Below are positions 21,758 through 33,077 of a DNA stretch of 64,000 nt, piece after piece. Each line of letters begins with the position of its first letter. The first letter of the stretch is position 1. The translations under genes and the position numbers were made by a program. Under the pieces are notes generated by a model. It saw only the letters and a list, made by a program, of their open reading frames with translations, was not told the DNA's origin and did not search any database. The stretch is taken from assembly GCA_021234155.1 (NCBI GenBank), contig JAJEKV010000057.1, positions 3,379,821-3,443,820 of the forward strand, in the 5' to 3' direction. This stretch comes from Isoetes taiwanensis (taxonomy: Eukaryota > Streptophyta > Lycopodiopsida > Isoetales > Isoetaceae).

Positions 21758-21769
21758 CCATCGATACCA
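21758..21769 (-). other. primer-binding site candidate
   Basis: On the minus strand TGGTATC follows the LTR's terminal CA by one base. This matches the start of the initiator-Met tRNA complement (TGGTATCAGAGC), with the following bases diverged (GATGGC). Confidence 0.65.
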
Positions 21770-21770
21770 T

Positions 21771-23336
21771 TGTGGACGCTCCTCGATATATATCACTCCT
21801 CGTTAGATACATACGAGGACTTTCCCTCCCATGGCGACCATCTCGCCATTTGCGGCCCCCTCCATCTAACCCGGCCGCCTACATAGAGACGCCGGTGAAG
21901 GGACACGGAGGGGTCATTCGGCCCACGCCTTCGATGGGCTCCTACGTCGCGGAAGCATGAATACAAGGGTTAGCACACAACATAAATCATATACATTTAG
22001 CCACCACGAAGGGTGGCGCATCCATCCAAACATTAACAACAAAAAATATGCATCTAAACTAAGAAAACGCCCAAAACCCAGGTTCTACCCCGGCTCAAAC
22101 TCTAGTGGGGAGCGGCGGCCCGGTACTGGTCTCGGGGAGATCAGCCGGACCGAATCTTGGCATGGCGTTGGGCGGCATAGAACATCGGCTAGGGTTGTCC
22201 ACTCCATCCGCCTCCTCGTACACACTTTGCGGATGGGTCGATTCACGCCATGGCCGCTATAGCCTTCCTGAGACTTGAGACTCAAGGTATCACCCTTTGA
22301 GCCTACTCCGTGTTCATGACACACAGTCCGATTCCCCTTCCAGATCACGGTGGTTCCATGGGTGAGCTAGAGAATACGTGCCGCGATCAGCCCCCCCCCC
22401 AAGATCCGCACCCAGACTTACTCACCCTAATTCTACTCAAAGTGCATGGTGCCCCATACGGTCACACCACTACACCCAGGGGAGTGTCGGACCCATACCC
22501 GGCCCTCTACGGACCACGCCATCGTGCCTAGCCCACCAGGAGTCCCAGGAGCCTTTTATGCTCGTGCAAGACCCCATCCCCTACTTCACCATCAGGTCCC
22601 TTGTCCTGGTGCTAAGCCGGACCATAGCGCCTATGACCCGTGGGCTCTTGTGCACAAAGGAAACTAGTAGGGTGTTAAAGGAGTACTAGGAGCATTCTAT
22701 ACTCAAGCTCAGAGGCCTCTACCTCCCCCTTTTAATCCCTGTTTACTGGAACTACTAAACTAACTCATAGAGACATTCGACCATCCCATAACAGAGCATC
22801 ATTCATAATTGAAAAGTATTCCTAATTACCAAAGAAGGGTTAATCTCAACCCAAAACTAGCCAAAAAGAATACTAGAGTATTATTCTACAATTTGCAAGT
22901 TAAACTACCACTAACCGAGTTTCGGGCCGGACCCGTTGTCAAGGGTGCTTCCATAGTCTTTATCTTGATCGGGTAGCAACATGTGTAGAGGGTGTCTTGG
23001 CGATTGGGGAATGTTCAGCAACTGTGCTTTGAGCGCTTAGCTGCTCCTTGGTGCTGGCGGGGTCGAAATTGGGGGCAGGATGGGGGTGGCGCTGCCTTGG
23101 GTGGCTCAGTTTAGAAACCCCCATGCTGGCCGCTCAGGTCATGCCAAATTTTCCTTCCCACCATTAGGTGACTTAATAGCAAGTATTTAGATAATTATCC
23201 TTTATAATTAATTTAACATAGCTAATTAAATCCCTTGTGGCCAACCCCCTAGGTTATCATACCCCAGGTGGCGTATCTATACCGAGTGACGTGTCAATAT
23301 ATTTATACGTACACCGTATAATTACTTGGAACGTCA
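21771..23336 (-). repeat. 5' LTR of the chromovirus
   Basis: It begins TGACGTTCCAAGTAATTA at 23336 and ends in CA at 21772-21771, giving 1566 bp. Its first 153 bases match the 3' LTR fragment at 1-156. The LTR has GC-rich blocks with no supported ORF. The outer flank is CAAAA at 23337-23341; the partner duplication is outside the window. Confidence 0.8.
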
Positions 23337-24010
23337 CAAAAAGCAAATTGGTCATCCAATCACTGGTATCCCTATTGTTTTTAAAAAGCATGTATGATAT
23401 AGCATCAGACAAGCAACGTAACAAGCTTTGAGGATAAGGATTTGATCATAATGTACTAGCCCTATTTAAAAATTTAATACTTGTTTCTATACCGTAGTAC
23501 CATAAACTGCATAATCCGTATGACAGAGTGTCTCATGCACGAGCTCACATAGATACAAGTTACACAATATAAGATAAATCCATAGGTAACATCAATGCTA
23601 AGTATGCTATTAAGAACTAAGACAAATCAGAAACTAAAAACATATGTCGCCTCACATTGTGCATTCTGGGACAATTACGGTTCATGAGTTCAAATTTATT
23701 GCCAAGACTAACTCCGCTAAACGACATTGAACGATTGAGTTCGAATTTGTACTCAATAACGATTGAAGTTATTTGTGAAGAATATTTTAATCTAGAACAA
23801 CAAATATTAGATGTTAACGTTAGCTCATGATGACTATGGCTTGCCATAACATTATATGTTTAATAGTAATAATATAAAATTTTTGCCGGGAAATAGTTGG
23901 AAATAGCTCACCTGACAGAAAACAAAAGTGTTGTTCAGAAGGCAACTGGTGGTCGAGAAGAACCGCATCACAGGTCTGGAGACCCGCACGCAGCACGTAG
24001 AAGATGGCCT
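23337..24010. other. intergenic, nothing recognised
   Basis: AT-rich sequence without a supported ORF or repeat. Confidence 0.4.
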
Positions 24011-24262
24011 TGGCCTGGCACACTTGAAGAGAGAAGAGAGAAGAAAGGGAGGAGAGAGAAGAGAGAGGAGAGAGAAGAGAAAGTGGGAGAAGAGATGCAG
24101 AAGGGAGAGAGGAGAGAGAGGAGAGACAAGAAAGGGAGGAGAGAGAAGAGAGAGGAGCGAGAGCAAAGAGAATAGAGAGAAGAGAGAGGAGAGAGAATAG
24201 AGAGTACAGAGAGAAGGGGAGAGAGAGCAGAGAGAGGAGAGACAGGAGAGAGAGATGCTAGA
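24011..24262 (+). repeat. polypurine (GA-rich) tract
   Basis: Nearly 250 bases of degenerate gagaga, agaagag and gggagag, almost without pyrimidines on the plus strand. ORFs here are repeat artefacts. Confidence 0.85.
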
Positions 24263-24302
24263 AAAGGGAAGGGGCTCAGTCAAAAGTGTTAATGGGGTCC
24301 AA

Positions 24303-24418
24303 ATCGAGGCGAGGCCGGCCGGAGGCCGGCCGAGCCGAGGAATACTACAAAAAAGAAGGGCATGGGTTGGTCCAGATCGAGGCGAGGCCGGCCGGAGGCC
24401 GGCCGAGCCGAGGAATGA
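24303..24418 (+). repeat. two-copy GC-rich repeat, period 73
   Basis: A 40 bp block, atcgaggcgaggccggccgg and following, is present at 24303 and 24376. The block contains nested GGCCGGCC palindromes. Confidence 0.8.
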
Positions 24419-24589
24419 TGCAAAAGAAAAGGGCCCGGCGTTGTAACGAATGTAACTCCACCCCCATCGACGGCCTGCGTGGAGCCACTTGGCGCGATCC
24501 GGACGGTCTTAACGCACCGTCTCACGCGCCACGTGGCGCGATCCTAGGCCCTCCCCCTTTTTCTAACCACTGTCTAAAATTTTATGTTG

Positions 24590-24660
24590 CATGGTGGATT
24601 CGAACCCAAGTCTAGCCCCCCATACCCCCCAACTCTAGCCACTAAGCCAAGCATTTCTTC
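24590..24660 (-). mobile_element. tRNA-derived SINE head with Pol III A and B boxes
   Basis: On the minus strand TGGCTTAGTGG (24649-24639) matches the A box and GGTTCGAATCC (24606-24596) the B box, about 33 bp apart as in tRNAs. The sequence between and around does not fold as a good tRNA (long G runs in the anticodon region), so a SINE or tRNA relic is the better reading. The body would extend leftward to about 24430. Confidence 0.6.
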
Positions 24661-24778
24661 TTCAACAAAATAGGAAGTCCATACTTAGTTAAGGCTGGGG
24701 CAATAGAAATTCATTTGGTTAATTAAAAGCCTTGATCCTAGAACCTTCTAGAATGCTCTAGAATAAAGCTAGAGAGAG

Positions 24779-24780
24779 AA

Positions 24781-24875
<95 letters not shown>
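24779..24875 (+). repeat. (GA)n microsatellite
   Basis: About 45 uninterrupted GA units; the flanking 24876-24960 stays purine-rich. Confidence 0.95.
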
Positions 24876-24877
<2 letters not shown>

Positions 24878-24966
24878 GAGAGGGGGGGAATGAGAGAGGA
24901 AAGAAAGAGGGGAGAGAGAGAGGAGAGAGAAAAGAGAGGAAGGAGAAGAAGGAGAGGGAGCGGGCA

Positions 24967-27900
24967 ATGCATGAGACGATGATCACGGTGTCTCGGCTTC
25001 AGTCAGAGGTTGAGGAAGCCACCACCATGGCACGGGAGCACAGCCGCCTTTGCGCATGCCGCATACGCCTTCGGTTCTTCGTGAGTACGATCGAGCAAAG
25101 AAGCCCGCCTCGACGCCAGGCCGGGCTCGAGCACGCCCTCGCTACTCAGAGCCTGGAGCTCCAGGGGTTGTGGGCAGCCATCCATAGACATGGCCAGGGT
25201 CTCCCTACCGAGGTTCATAGTCACCGCAGAGTGGCAAAAGTGTGAGATGGCCAGCAAAGCAGGCCCCGCAAGAGCCGTGGGTTCCCGACTTCCACAGGCC
25301 GAGGACGCGGCTGGCATCGGGCTACCCATTAGCACGCCTCCATGCCGGGTAGCCGGGACCACTTTGCCCGACTCAAGCCACCCCACGCCATCCCGGCCGC
25401 CACCACCACCACCACCCGGCCGGGGCCAGGCCCCGCCCCTTTTTGACCCGCCACAGCTTGAAACTCCAAGCCTTGACGGAGAGGCCACAACTGGGTAGTC
25501 CGAGGCATGCCGTAAGAGGGGAGAGTCTCGCCCACAACATCCAGAACACACATTCTCGATCGGATGACATTCGAGGCAGTTCACATTTCCCTCGAAAGCA
25601 GCCCGCCATGGGGCTCGGGCGGTCGGGGACCAGCATTGTCATATTCCTTCAAGGTTCGCGGATGTGCAAAGTGCGGATGCCATATTGCGCCCGGGGCAAG
25701 ATGCCGAAGGGGACATCCCCCAGTCGTGGACCGGGACCTCACACCGCGACAATGGGAGGCACGCAGATGAGGTTGTCGTGGTCGAGGCATTCGCCACCAA
25801 GGGGTGCCGCAGATTGGTTCGGGCGGGATGCACATTTTTTCGCCCGGCCTCTCTTGCCGCAGACCCGCAGCCCCAACCGCGGTGAGCGTGGCCCTGCTTC
25901 CTTCTCCTACCACGGCCCCCCTTCTCCTGCTCCCTCACGTCCCACGCCCTCTCCCACCACATCGCCTCCGCTCCATCTACTTCTCACTCGACCTTTGCTT
26001 CCCCGTCCTCCCCACATCAGTCGCGTGCGCGCGCACGGCTCACGGCTGACAAATAGGAATTGTGCCTCCGGGTGGTCTCATGGAATTGTCGAGGCTTCCC
26101 TTGGCAGAAGGGGGCCAGTCTCAACTCCGTGGCAGCCGATATGGATCTCATCTTTCTCATGGAAACATGGGAGTCTTTGGGCACAAAGCTACGATCCGGC
26201 TGGTTACCAACATTTCTCGGTCTTCAATACACATGCGAGGACGGAGGGGGTCATGGTGGGGTTGCTTGCTACTCTGGGACAACCTTGGCACATTCGGTTA
26301 CCCTCCGTACATTGCATTGCACAATGTCGGTACTTGTGGGTTCGTGTGCATAATACCAAAGGGCATTTTTCTCGTCAACCAGATTTCCCTCACGCAGAGA
26401 GCACCTTCTACTATCGCAGCCACTCCGATGCGGATAGGATGGACCCTTATGTTGATCTATATGATGACATACAACAGCACAAGCAGTTGGGTAGGGTCGT
26501 CCTTCTTGGGGATTTCAATGCACGGACAGGAGTAGAGCAGCCCATGAGACTTGACCCCCTCGCTGACGATGTCCTGCAGCTACGTCCCGCAGAGGCAACC
26601 TAGCCACGTGGATCGGATGACAGCCAGGTCACTCGCTTTGGCAGACAGTTGCTCCTGTTATGTGGTATTTTTGACTTGATAATTTGCAAGTGCAAGTCCT
26701 CACACCGCGGGCCCGCCGCAAGTGCACATGCGCATGTGACAATCGTGGGGGGTCTAGTCAAGTGGTGGACTATGTGCTCGAAGTTGCGCAAGATATGCAT
26801 CTCATCGATCGTTTCGGGGTGGAGGGCACCGCCGGTCCGGGATGAGGAGGTCGACTCGGATCACCTCCCACTTTATTTGGACATGGTTTGGCAAGCGCTA
26901 GAACCCCACTATGCCAGACCCTCGCCATCCTCGATTCGCGACTAGATTATGGCGGCCGGAGGACTTCTGGCCAGATGCTCATGGGCGCCACGCCGGCGGT
27001 TAGCGGACCCCCACACTAGAGCAGGAGCCAGACCAGTTGACTACTCTATTACGGGATCGCAAATGCCAGTGCTTTTGGACCCCCTTCCCGTGGCGCCGCC
27101 GGGGCGGCAACAACATTTCAGCGTAACCCGATGGTTTGATGCGGAGTGTAAAAACATAAGTGCCCAGTTCAGTCACATTACGGATCCAGTACCGCTTGGA
27201 GCCACCACCGTACCACGCCCATCCAGAAGGAGACAAAGTGGCGGTACCTTGCCGGCATCGTGGGGAGATGTTACGCTCGCTAGACACTCATCCTCCCGAA
27301 CCGTTTGGCGCAGGAGTGCTTGAAGGCCAGCCCGACCCTACTGAGGAGACATCACACGAGGCGGTGGGAGCGATGCCTGGGCTCTATGACCCACCGAGGG
27401 GCCAGCGTGGCCCATACCCCCGGGGATGGTCCCCATTGATTCACCAGAGGAGGAGGATGTTGTGGAGGGCACACAACGGCCGGCTAATGGGAAGGCGGTG
27501 ACCTGGATGGTATCGCGAGGCGAGTTACTCAAATGGGCGGGCAGCCGGTTGTGCCGACCTCACTACCCCGTTCAATGAGCATTGCGGGGAGGTTTCCTCC
27601 GACAATGGACCACAAGCGAGGTTGTCCCCATTCACAAGGCGGGCGACCCACAGCGGTCCGCCAATTAACGGACGATCATGGTCATTCGGTATTTGTCAAA
27701 CTGTTGGTCGGCATTCTCGGCGTGATTGACCCGGCGGGGCGATGCGGCAGATGTGCGAGCCCTCACACAAGCGAGCTTTAGACCCCGTCACTCAACGATT
27801 GACCATATCTTTACATCAGCGGCACCGATTGAAGACAAAGGAACCATCGGGCGGACTTGTATTGCCGCTTTGTGGACTTCGAAAACTTTTGATACTGTCC

Positions 27901-29195
27901 CCCTGAAAAGCTATGGGCTAGATCGCATCAATCGGGGCTGCCGCTGCCTATCATGCGAATGCCATATCTGTGGCTATGAGAGTTGTTTTGGCGAGATGCA
28001 CCGACGGGCCAAGCATTCACCCGGTGAGTATCGGGTCCGGCGTGGCTGCCCCCTCTCACCAACACTTTTTGCCTCTACATTGATCGCTTAGAGCCCTGCT
28101 TCGAAAGCATGGGGATGGCATACAACTTTTGCACTAGGTCATCCGCCAGCTCATCTATGCGGGCGATGTTGACCTTTCCGCCCACACCCCGAAGCTATCT
28201 GCGGTCTCATCCGGAAGCCCTAGACACATTCAATGGGGCTACGCATGCGCCGTGAATTTGGCCAAGACCGTGGTGGTTCTCATATCCTCTTCACGCCACC
28301 CCACGCCTCCTGCACTCACATATCGGGGACAGCCTGTGGAGGTCACGGCCACCTACAAGTACCTAGGGGTGGAGTTCCCCTCCTCGCCTCTGGGGAGGCG
28401 CCCATCCGCTTGTGACAACAGTCGAAAGCTTTTATGCCATGCGTAACAACAGTCACCGTGCAGAGCTCTATGATTGGGGACATCGGGCCACATGTATTTC
28501 GCAATCGGTCGAGCCCGCCCTTCTTCAGATGGGGTCGAGGTTTGGGGCCCGGTCGTCTCTTTGGCGACTGAATGACTTGGAGCAGTGTGTAAGGCATTCT
28601 TAGCACGCACTTGGGTGAAACCTTCAGTCCCCTATCAGATTTTGCCGCAGAAATCGGATTCTTGCCGCTTCACGGCAGCCCTTGATGGACACATCGCCTA
28701 TTTTCGAAAAGTGGTTAATATGGGTGATGCTCGGCTCCCGCACTGGCTTACGCCAGGGGCAATGGGCCCAGCCGCTCGGGCCCTGTTGGAGGGGTAAGAG
28801 AGATGAGTGGTTCGCCAGATGGAATGTACAGGAGCATAGGTGCGTCGCAGGTGGACCACGAGAGGCCGATCGTGGCGGCCCCTCTGGGAGTACCTGGATG
28901 CTTGCTTCCTTGGCAAGCTCTGGGACCCCCGCGCTCTAGAGCAGGTCAAAATGGCCCATTACAAGGAGCACATCAACCCCGTGTTAGCCCGGGCCCAGCT
29001 CTCTACCCGTTCCCGGTACCCCCGAAAAAGCAATGACTCATTGCCTCCATTCGCCCGAGTGCCCACCATCTTCGAGATCGAGGCGGGGTGGATTGGGAAG
29101 CCCCGCGGGAGACCGGGGCTCTGTCGGTCTTTGTCAAACGGGTGCCATTGAGGATGAGTCTCACACTTTCCAGAGTTGCCCAGCATTCAGTCAGA
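24967..29195 (+). pseudogene. decayed LINE (endonuclease, RT, C-terminal zinc motif)
   Basis: Plus-strand fragments in changing frames give the LINE order. First are a cysteine motif CAKCGCHIAPGARCRRG (25.66 kb) and the AP-endonuclease start VVSWNCRGFPW (26.07 kb). Next is VVLLGDFNARTG (26.5 kb), then RT blocks SFRPRHSTIDHIF (27.78 kb), GCPLSPTLF (28.05 kb) and LIYAGDVDLS (28.15 kb), where the catalytic YADD is YAGD. A terminal AIEDESHTFQSCPAFSQIR (29.15 kb) is like the zinc motif ending many LINEs. The frame is broken many times. No tail or target duplication is visible because the next element abuts it at about 29.2 kb. The clade is not assigned. Confidence 0.75.
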
Positions 29196-29199
29196 TCCG

Positions 29200-31484
29200 G
29201 GCCTGATATAAAGGCTCTTATTGAGGAGCTTAAGAAGCAAGAGAAGGCAAAATCAGTAGTAAATTGTGGATTTGTTGAGGTGGAGAATGACCCATTTCAG
29301 CAAGAAGAAGAGATTGGAGAAGTGAATGCAGTTACAAGATCACAAAATGTGGTTCAAGAACCAAGAGTAGTGCCGATAGCGGAGAAGACTAAGACCACTT
29401 TTCCAAAGGCTTTGAAGGTGTCAGCACCTAAGAAGGTGCAATTTAATGTGCTGCCCACAGAACAGTTTCAGTCTATAGCAGAAAATCAGCCCATAGTGAT
29501 GCCTCCTATGGTGGATGAGGAAATGCAAAATGAAGACGATGTGATCAGCCAAGTTTTGGCCACTAAAGTGACACTTACTTTGGAGCAATTGATGCATTAT
29601 TCTCCAAATTTGTTGCAAGAGTTAGGAGGAAGAACAAAATCAGAAATTTCAGTCCAACAAATCATCTCAAATGATACCAATAAGAGTAGAATGGAGCCAC
29701 CAGCCCGGCAATCCAAGGATCCAAGGCCATTTCTTTGTGATGTGAGTATTAATGGATATTTAATCAAAGACGCCAACATAGATACTGGCAGCGGAGTGAA
29801 TGTAATGCCTTACCATATAATGCTTCAAGTTGGATTGAAAATGATGGAACCGACAACTGTGATGCTCAAAGCATTCAATCAAATGAAGGTGCAACCTATG
29901 GGAGTCATAAGAAATGTCTTATGCAAGGTCTATGAGATGGAAGCAATCTTGGATTTCATGGTTTTGAAATTTCCAGAGAGTGTGCATGCTGAAACTTATA
30001 CTTTGTTGCTGAGTCGTACGTGGTTAGATGCCGTACAAGCTGAGACTTCATGGAGGAAGCGTGAAATGAACATCTTTCAAGGAGAACACAAGGTTACTAT
30101 AGATCATCCTCTGAAATCAGCAAAAGGTACCTTTCTTTGCAATCCTTCTTTGAGCAGCCCGCAGTTAGAAATCAGCAAAGAGAATGCTATGGTGTCAGGG
30201 CAGCAAGGTCTTAGTTGTTTTCATGTCTTGGAAGTGGGTGACAGGGAAGATAAGACTTTGTACAAGTGGTTAAAAGGTACCCAAATTTCAGAAATATGTC
30301 ATTTACAGCAGCAAGTTACAGATAAGTATATCCAAAGACTTGAAAGTATTAGTGAAGGTGAGTTACAAGAGACTCTTGTAAACATGCAGGAGGAGTCCAT
30401 TCAAAGACCCATTGGGGAGACTTTATTTCAGCAAGGTATTGATCAAGATCAAGTAGAGATGTTGATTTTGACATCAAGCATGGATGGGGTCAGCAGAAAT
30501 CAGCACACTATGGAAGGACAAATGTATTTTGATGGTGCATTCTCTAAACTCAAGAATTATGGAGGTGTAGGAGTATTTCCGATATATGGGCATAAGAAGA
30601 AGATTGTTACATTGAGTATACCATGCAATGCAAGCAGTAATAATGAGGCTAAATATCATGCACTTATTCAAGGGATGACTTTGGCACAGAAGAAGCATGT
30701 TGATTGTTTGACTATTTTTGGAGACTCTTTGTTGGTGTGTCAAAAACTTATGGATCAATTTCAGGTTTTAAGTGCTAATTTGAGAGGCTTACATCAACAA
30801 GCCATGGATTTGAAGTCCTATTTTCAGCAATGCATTGTGGTACATGTTCCAAGGGAGCAAAACAGTGTGGCGGATGCTTTAGCACAATCGGCAATGGTGC
30901 AAGCAGCTTGGTGGCATGTGCAAATTCAGGAGGATGAGGTAAATCACATCAGTCCATGTTCATTACAGTCACCACAGTCACCACATTCACCACATTCATC
31001 ACCAGAACCACATTGTCATTACAGTCACCACATTCACCACAGTCATCACCTGCACCACATTCATTACAGTCGCTACATTTACCACAGTCACCACATTCAC
31101 CACAATCACCACAGTCATCACAGTCACCACATTCCTCACCACACTCACCACATTCATTACAGCCACCACATTCAGTCAAGAACATCAATATTTCTCAAGG
31201 CAATCAAGAAGAATTGGTTACTATTGGAGGCGATCTTACTCAAGGAGGAGCGTGATTTGATATCTTTGTTACGAGAATTCAGAGATGTTTTGGCAAGACA
31301 TTACAAAGAATTGAAAGGCATTCCACCGGAGGTTGTGGTTCATACCATTGATTTGAAACAAGGATCAAAACTAGTCCAACAAGCTCAAAGGAGAATGAGT
31401 CCAGCAATAGAGGAGCAAGTAAAGGTTGAAGTCATGAAGCTTTTGGAGGCAGGATTTATTGTACCAGTGCCAAATTCAGATTAG
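29200..31484 (+). pseudogene. Ty3 protease, RNase H-like domain, His-rich linker and RT start
   Basis: One frame, about 760 codons, holds a charged start (LIEELKKQEKAKS), the protease with IDTGSGVNVMPYH at about 29.78 kb, and a domain at 30.52-30.90 kb. That domain reads MYFDGAFSKLKNYGGVGVF, NNEAKYHALIQGMTLA, IFGDSLLVCQKL and REQNSVADALAQSAM, an RNase H fold of the archaeal-like type seen as an extra domain in Tat-lineage plant elements. Then come about 65 residues very rich in histidine and the RT N-terminus (RRMSPAIEEQVKVEVMKLLE). A TAG at 31482-31484 sits where an RT tryptophan is usual, so the frame is cut by a nonsense change. Placement of this RNase H before RT is unusual. Confidence 0.8.
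30955..31180 (+). repeat. CAC-rich minisatellite coding a histidine-rich stretch
   Basis: Degenerate repeats of caccacattcaccacagtca. In the pol frame they give runs of HH with S, Y and I. All three plus-strand frames stay open through it. The same word is repeated in the 3' LTR at 34395-34470. Confidence 0.9.
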
Positions 31485-33076
31485 ATCAGTTCTATTGTAC
31501 CAGTGAGAAAGCCAAATAACTCAATCCGAGTATGCATTGATTACAGGGATCTCAACAAAGCTACCAAAAGAGATCATTTTCCTACACCATTCATAGACAC
31601 TTTGCTGGATATTGTTGCAGGAAATCAGGCCTATTCTTTCTTGGATGGGTACTCAGGATATAATCAGATCCAAATCTATCCACCATATCAAGCAATGACG
31701 GCTTTTCGAACACCTTTTGGCATCTATGCTTATAAGGTATTACCTTTGGCCTTACAAATGCTCCAGCCACATTTCAGCGAGCTATGACATATGCTTTTCA
31801 TGATATTTTAGACTTTTTGAGAGTCTTTATAGATGACTTAACAGTATTTTCTAATCCAAGAAGGGATCACTTGGATCATCTCAGAAAAGTTCTTGAAAGA
31901 TGCCGTCTGTATGGTATAAGTTTGGATCCTGCTAAGAGTATTTTCTTCACTAGAGGAGGAAAACTATTGGGCAATTATGTTTCAGAAAAGGGATTACAAG
32001 TGGATCATGGTAAGATTGCAGCCTTGGAGAAGGTCAAGCCACCTACAAATGTATCCCAAGTGAGAAGCTTATATGGCCAACTCAGTTTTAGTAGGAGGTA
32101 TTTGCATAATTTTGCTAAAGTAACCCAGCCACTTGTGGATTGTATGAAGCCAGGGCAGCATTTTAGATGGAAGGAAGATGCTCAAGAAGCATTTGAATGG
32201 TGCCTCGCACAATTAAAAGAGAGAACTTTGCTGATTCCTCCAAGAATGAGTGAGCCATTTCATTTATTCTTTACAGTTTGGAAGCAAGCTTTGGCTGTCA
32301 CACTATGTCAGAAAAATCAGCAAAAGCATTATGATGTGAATTACTATGCTAGCAGGGTGTTAACTCCACAAGAGCAGAAATGGACTCATGTGGAGCATCT
32401 TGGGTTAGCATTGAAGTGGGCCTTGAACAAATTTAGACATTATCTTCTTCCTTCACAATGGAATTCAGCAAATGTACAGTATGTTTACATTCATATGGAT
32501 GTGAACCCGTTGCCATGCATTTACAACAAGACTGTCCAAGATCCTAAGTTTACAAGATGGGCTCTTATCATACAAGAATTTGAGTTGAAGTATGTTAAGA
32601 TGGCTCAAGGAGCTCATAATCCAAGTGCCTATTTGACTAGTGGTGCTGAAATAGAGGAGGAAACAGACCAGCAAGTAGCATTTCAGGATAATGGAGTATT
32701 GCAAGGGTTCATTGAGACCGTGGATCTTTGGTATGCCAATATATACAGGTATTTACAAGATCAGACTTATCCTTCATCATTTTCAAAGCAACAAAAGCAT
32801 GCTCTTAGAGTGCAAGCAGCTGATTATGTGGTGCATGAAGCTATTCTTTATAAGAGGACTATAGAAGGTCTCTTATTAAGGTGTGTTGCTGGTCAGCAAA
32901 CTCATGATTTATTGCAGCAAGCACATGATTGTCGGGGGCATTTTACAGCCAGAACCACAGCTAGGAAGATCCTTCATTGGGGATATTATTGGCCAACTCT
33001 TTACAAGGATACTAGAGACTTTGTTAGCAAATGTGAGAAGTGCCAAAGGCATAAACAATTAACAGGCCACAATTAA
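31485..33076 (+). pseudogene. Ty3 RT, RNase H and integrase zinc finger
   Basis: After the stop at 31482 the same frame continues (SIVPVRKPNNSIRVCIDYRD, then FLDGYSGYNQIQI) until a one-base loss near 31745. Then the frame from 31784 carries the RT core RVFIDDLTVFS, the thumb, a gypsy RNase H (with DVNYYASRVLTPQEQKW) and the integrase zinc finger HDCRGHFTARTTARKILHWG ... CEKCQRHKQ with all four ligands. A stop at 33074-33076 and a register change separate it from the catalytic core. Confidence 0.85.
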
Positions 33077-33077
33077 T

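Larger units (their letters stand above)
1..23336 (-). mobile_element. Ty3 chromovirus LTR retrotransposon with extra 5' genes, split by a DNA transposon
   Basis: Read on the minus strand the order is: 5' LTR (21771-23336), PBS, leader, extra ORFs including a histone H3 domain (17.5-21.0 kb), gag, protease, RT, RNase H, integrase, chromodomain, polypurine tract (157-170), 3' LTR (156 leftward, off the window). Bases 1-83 match 23184-23266 exactly, and the similarity continues to the LTR edge, which ties the two ends to one element. The integrase is interrupted by 1541-13269. Without that insertion the visible part is about 11.6 kb, long for a chromovirus, because of roughly 4 kb of additional coding sequence upstream of gag. 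Several frameshifts in gag-pol show it is no longer autonomous. Confidence 0.88.

Noticed and set aside
23852-24283. Long ORFs on both strands rich in SL or RE
   Set aside because: Produced by the polypurine tract, with no start context or domain.
24590-24660. Functional tRNA gene
   Set aside because: Pol III boxes are good, but the anticodon arm region is a run of G and the acceptor stem does not pair.
24738-24986. Minus-strand ORFs of leucine/serine repeats
   Set aside because: They are translations of the (GA)n microsatellite, open in several frames, with no protein evidence.
25003-25584. 193-codon minus-strand ORF in the LINE region
   Set aside because: GC-rich shadow frame. The plus strand carries the recognisable LINE motifs.
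30949-31188. Cysteine-rich minus-strand ORF (repeated CGECGDC)
   Set aside because: Mirror reading of the CAC-rich minisatellite inside the Ty3 pol frame. Not a metallothionein.
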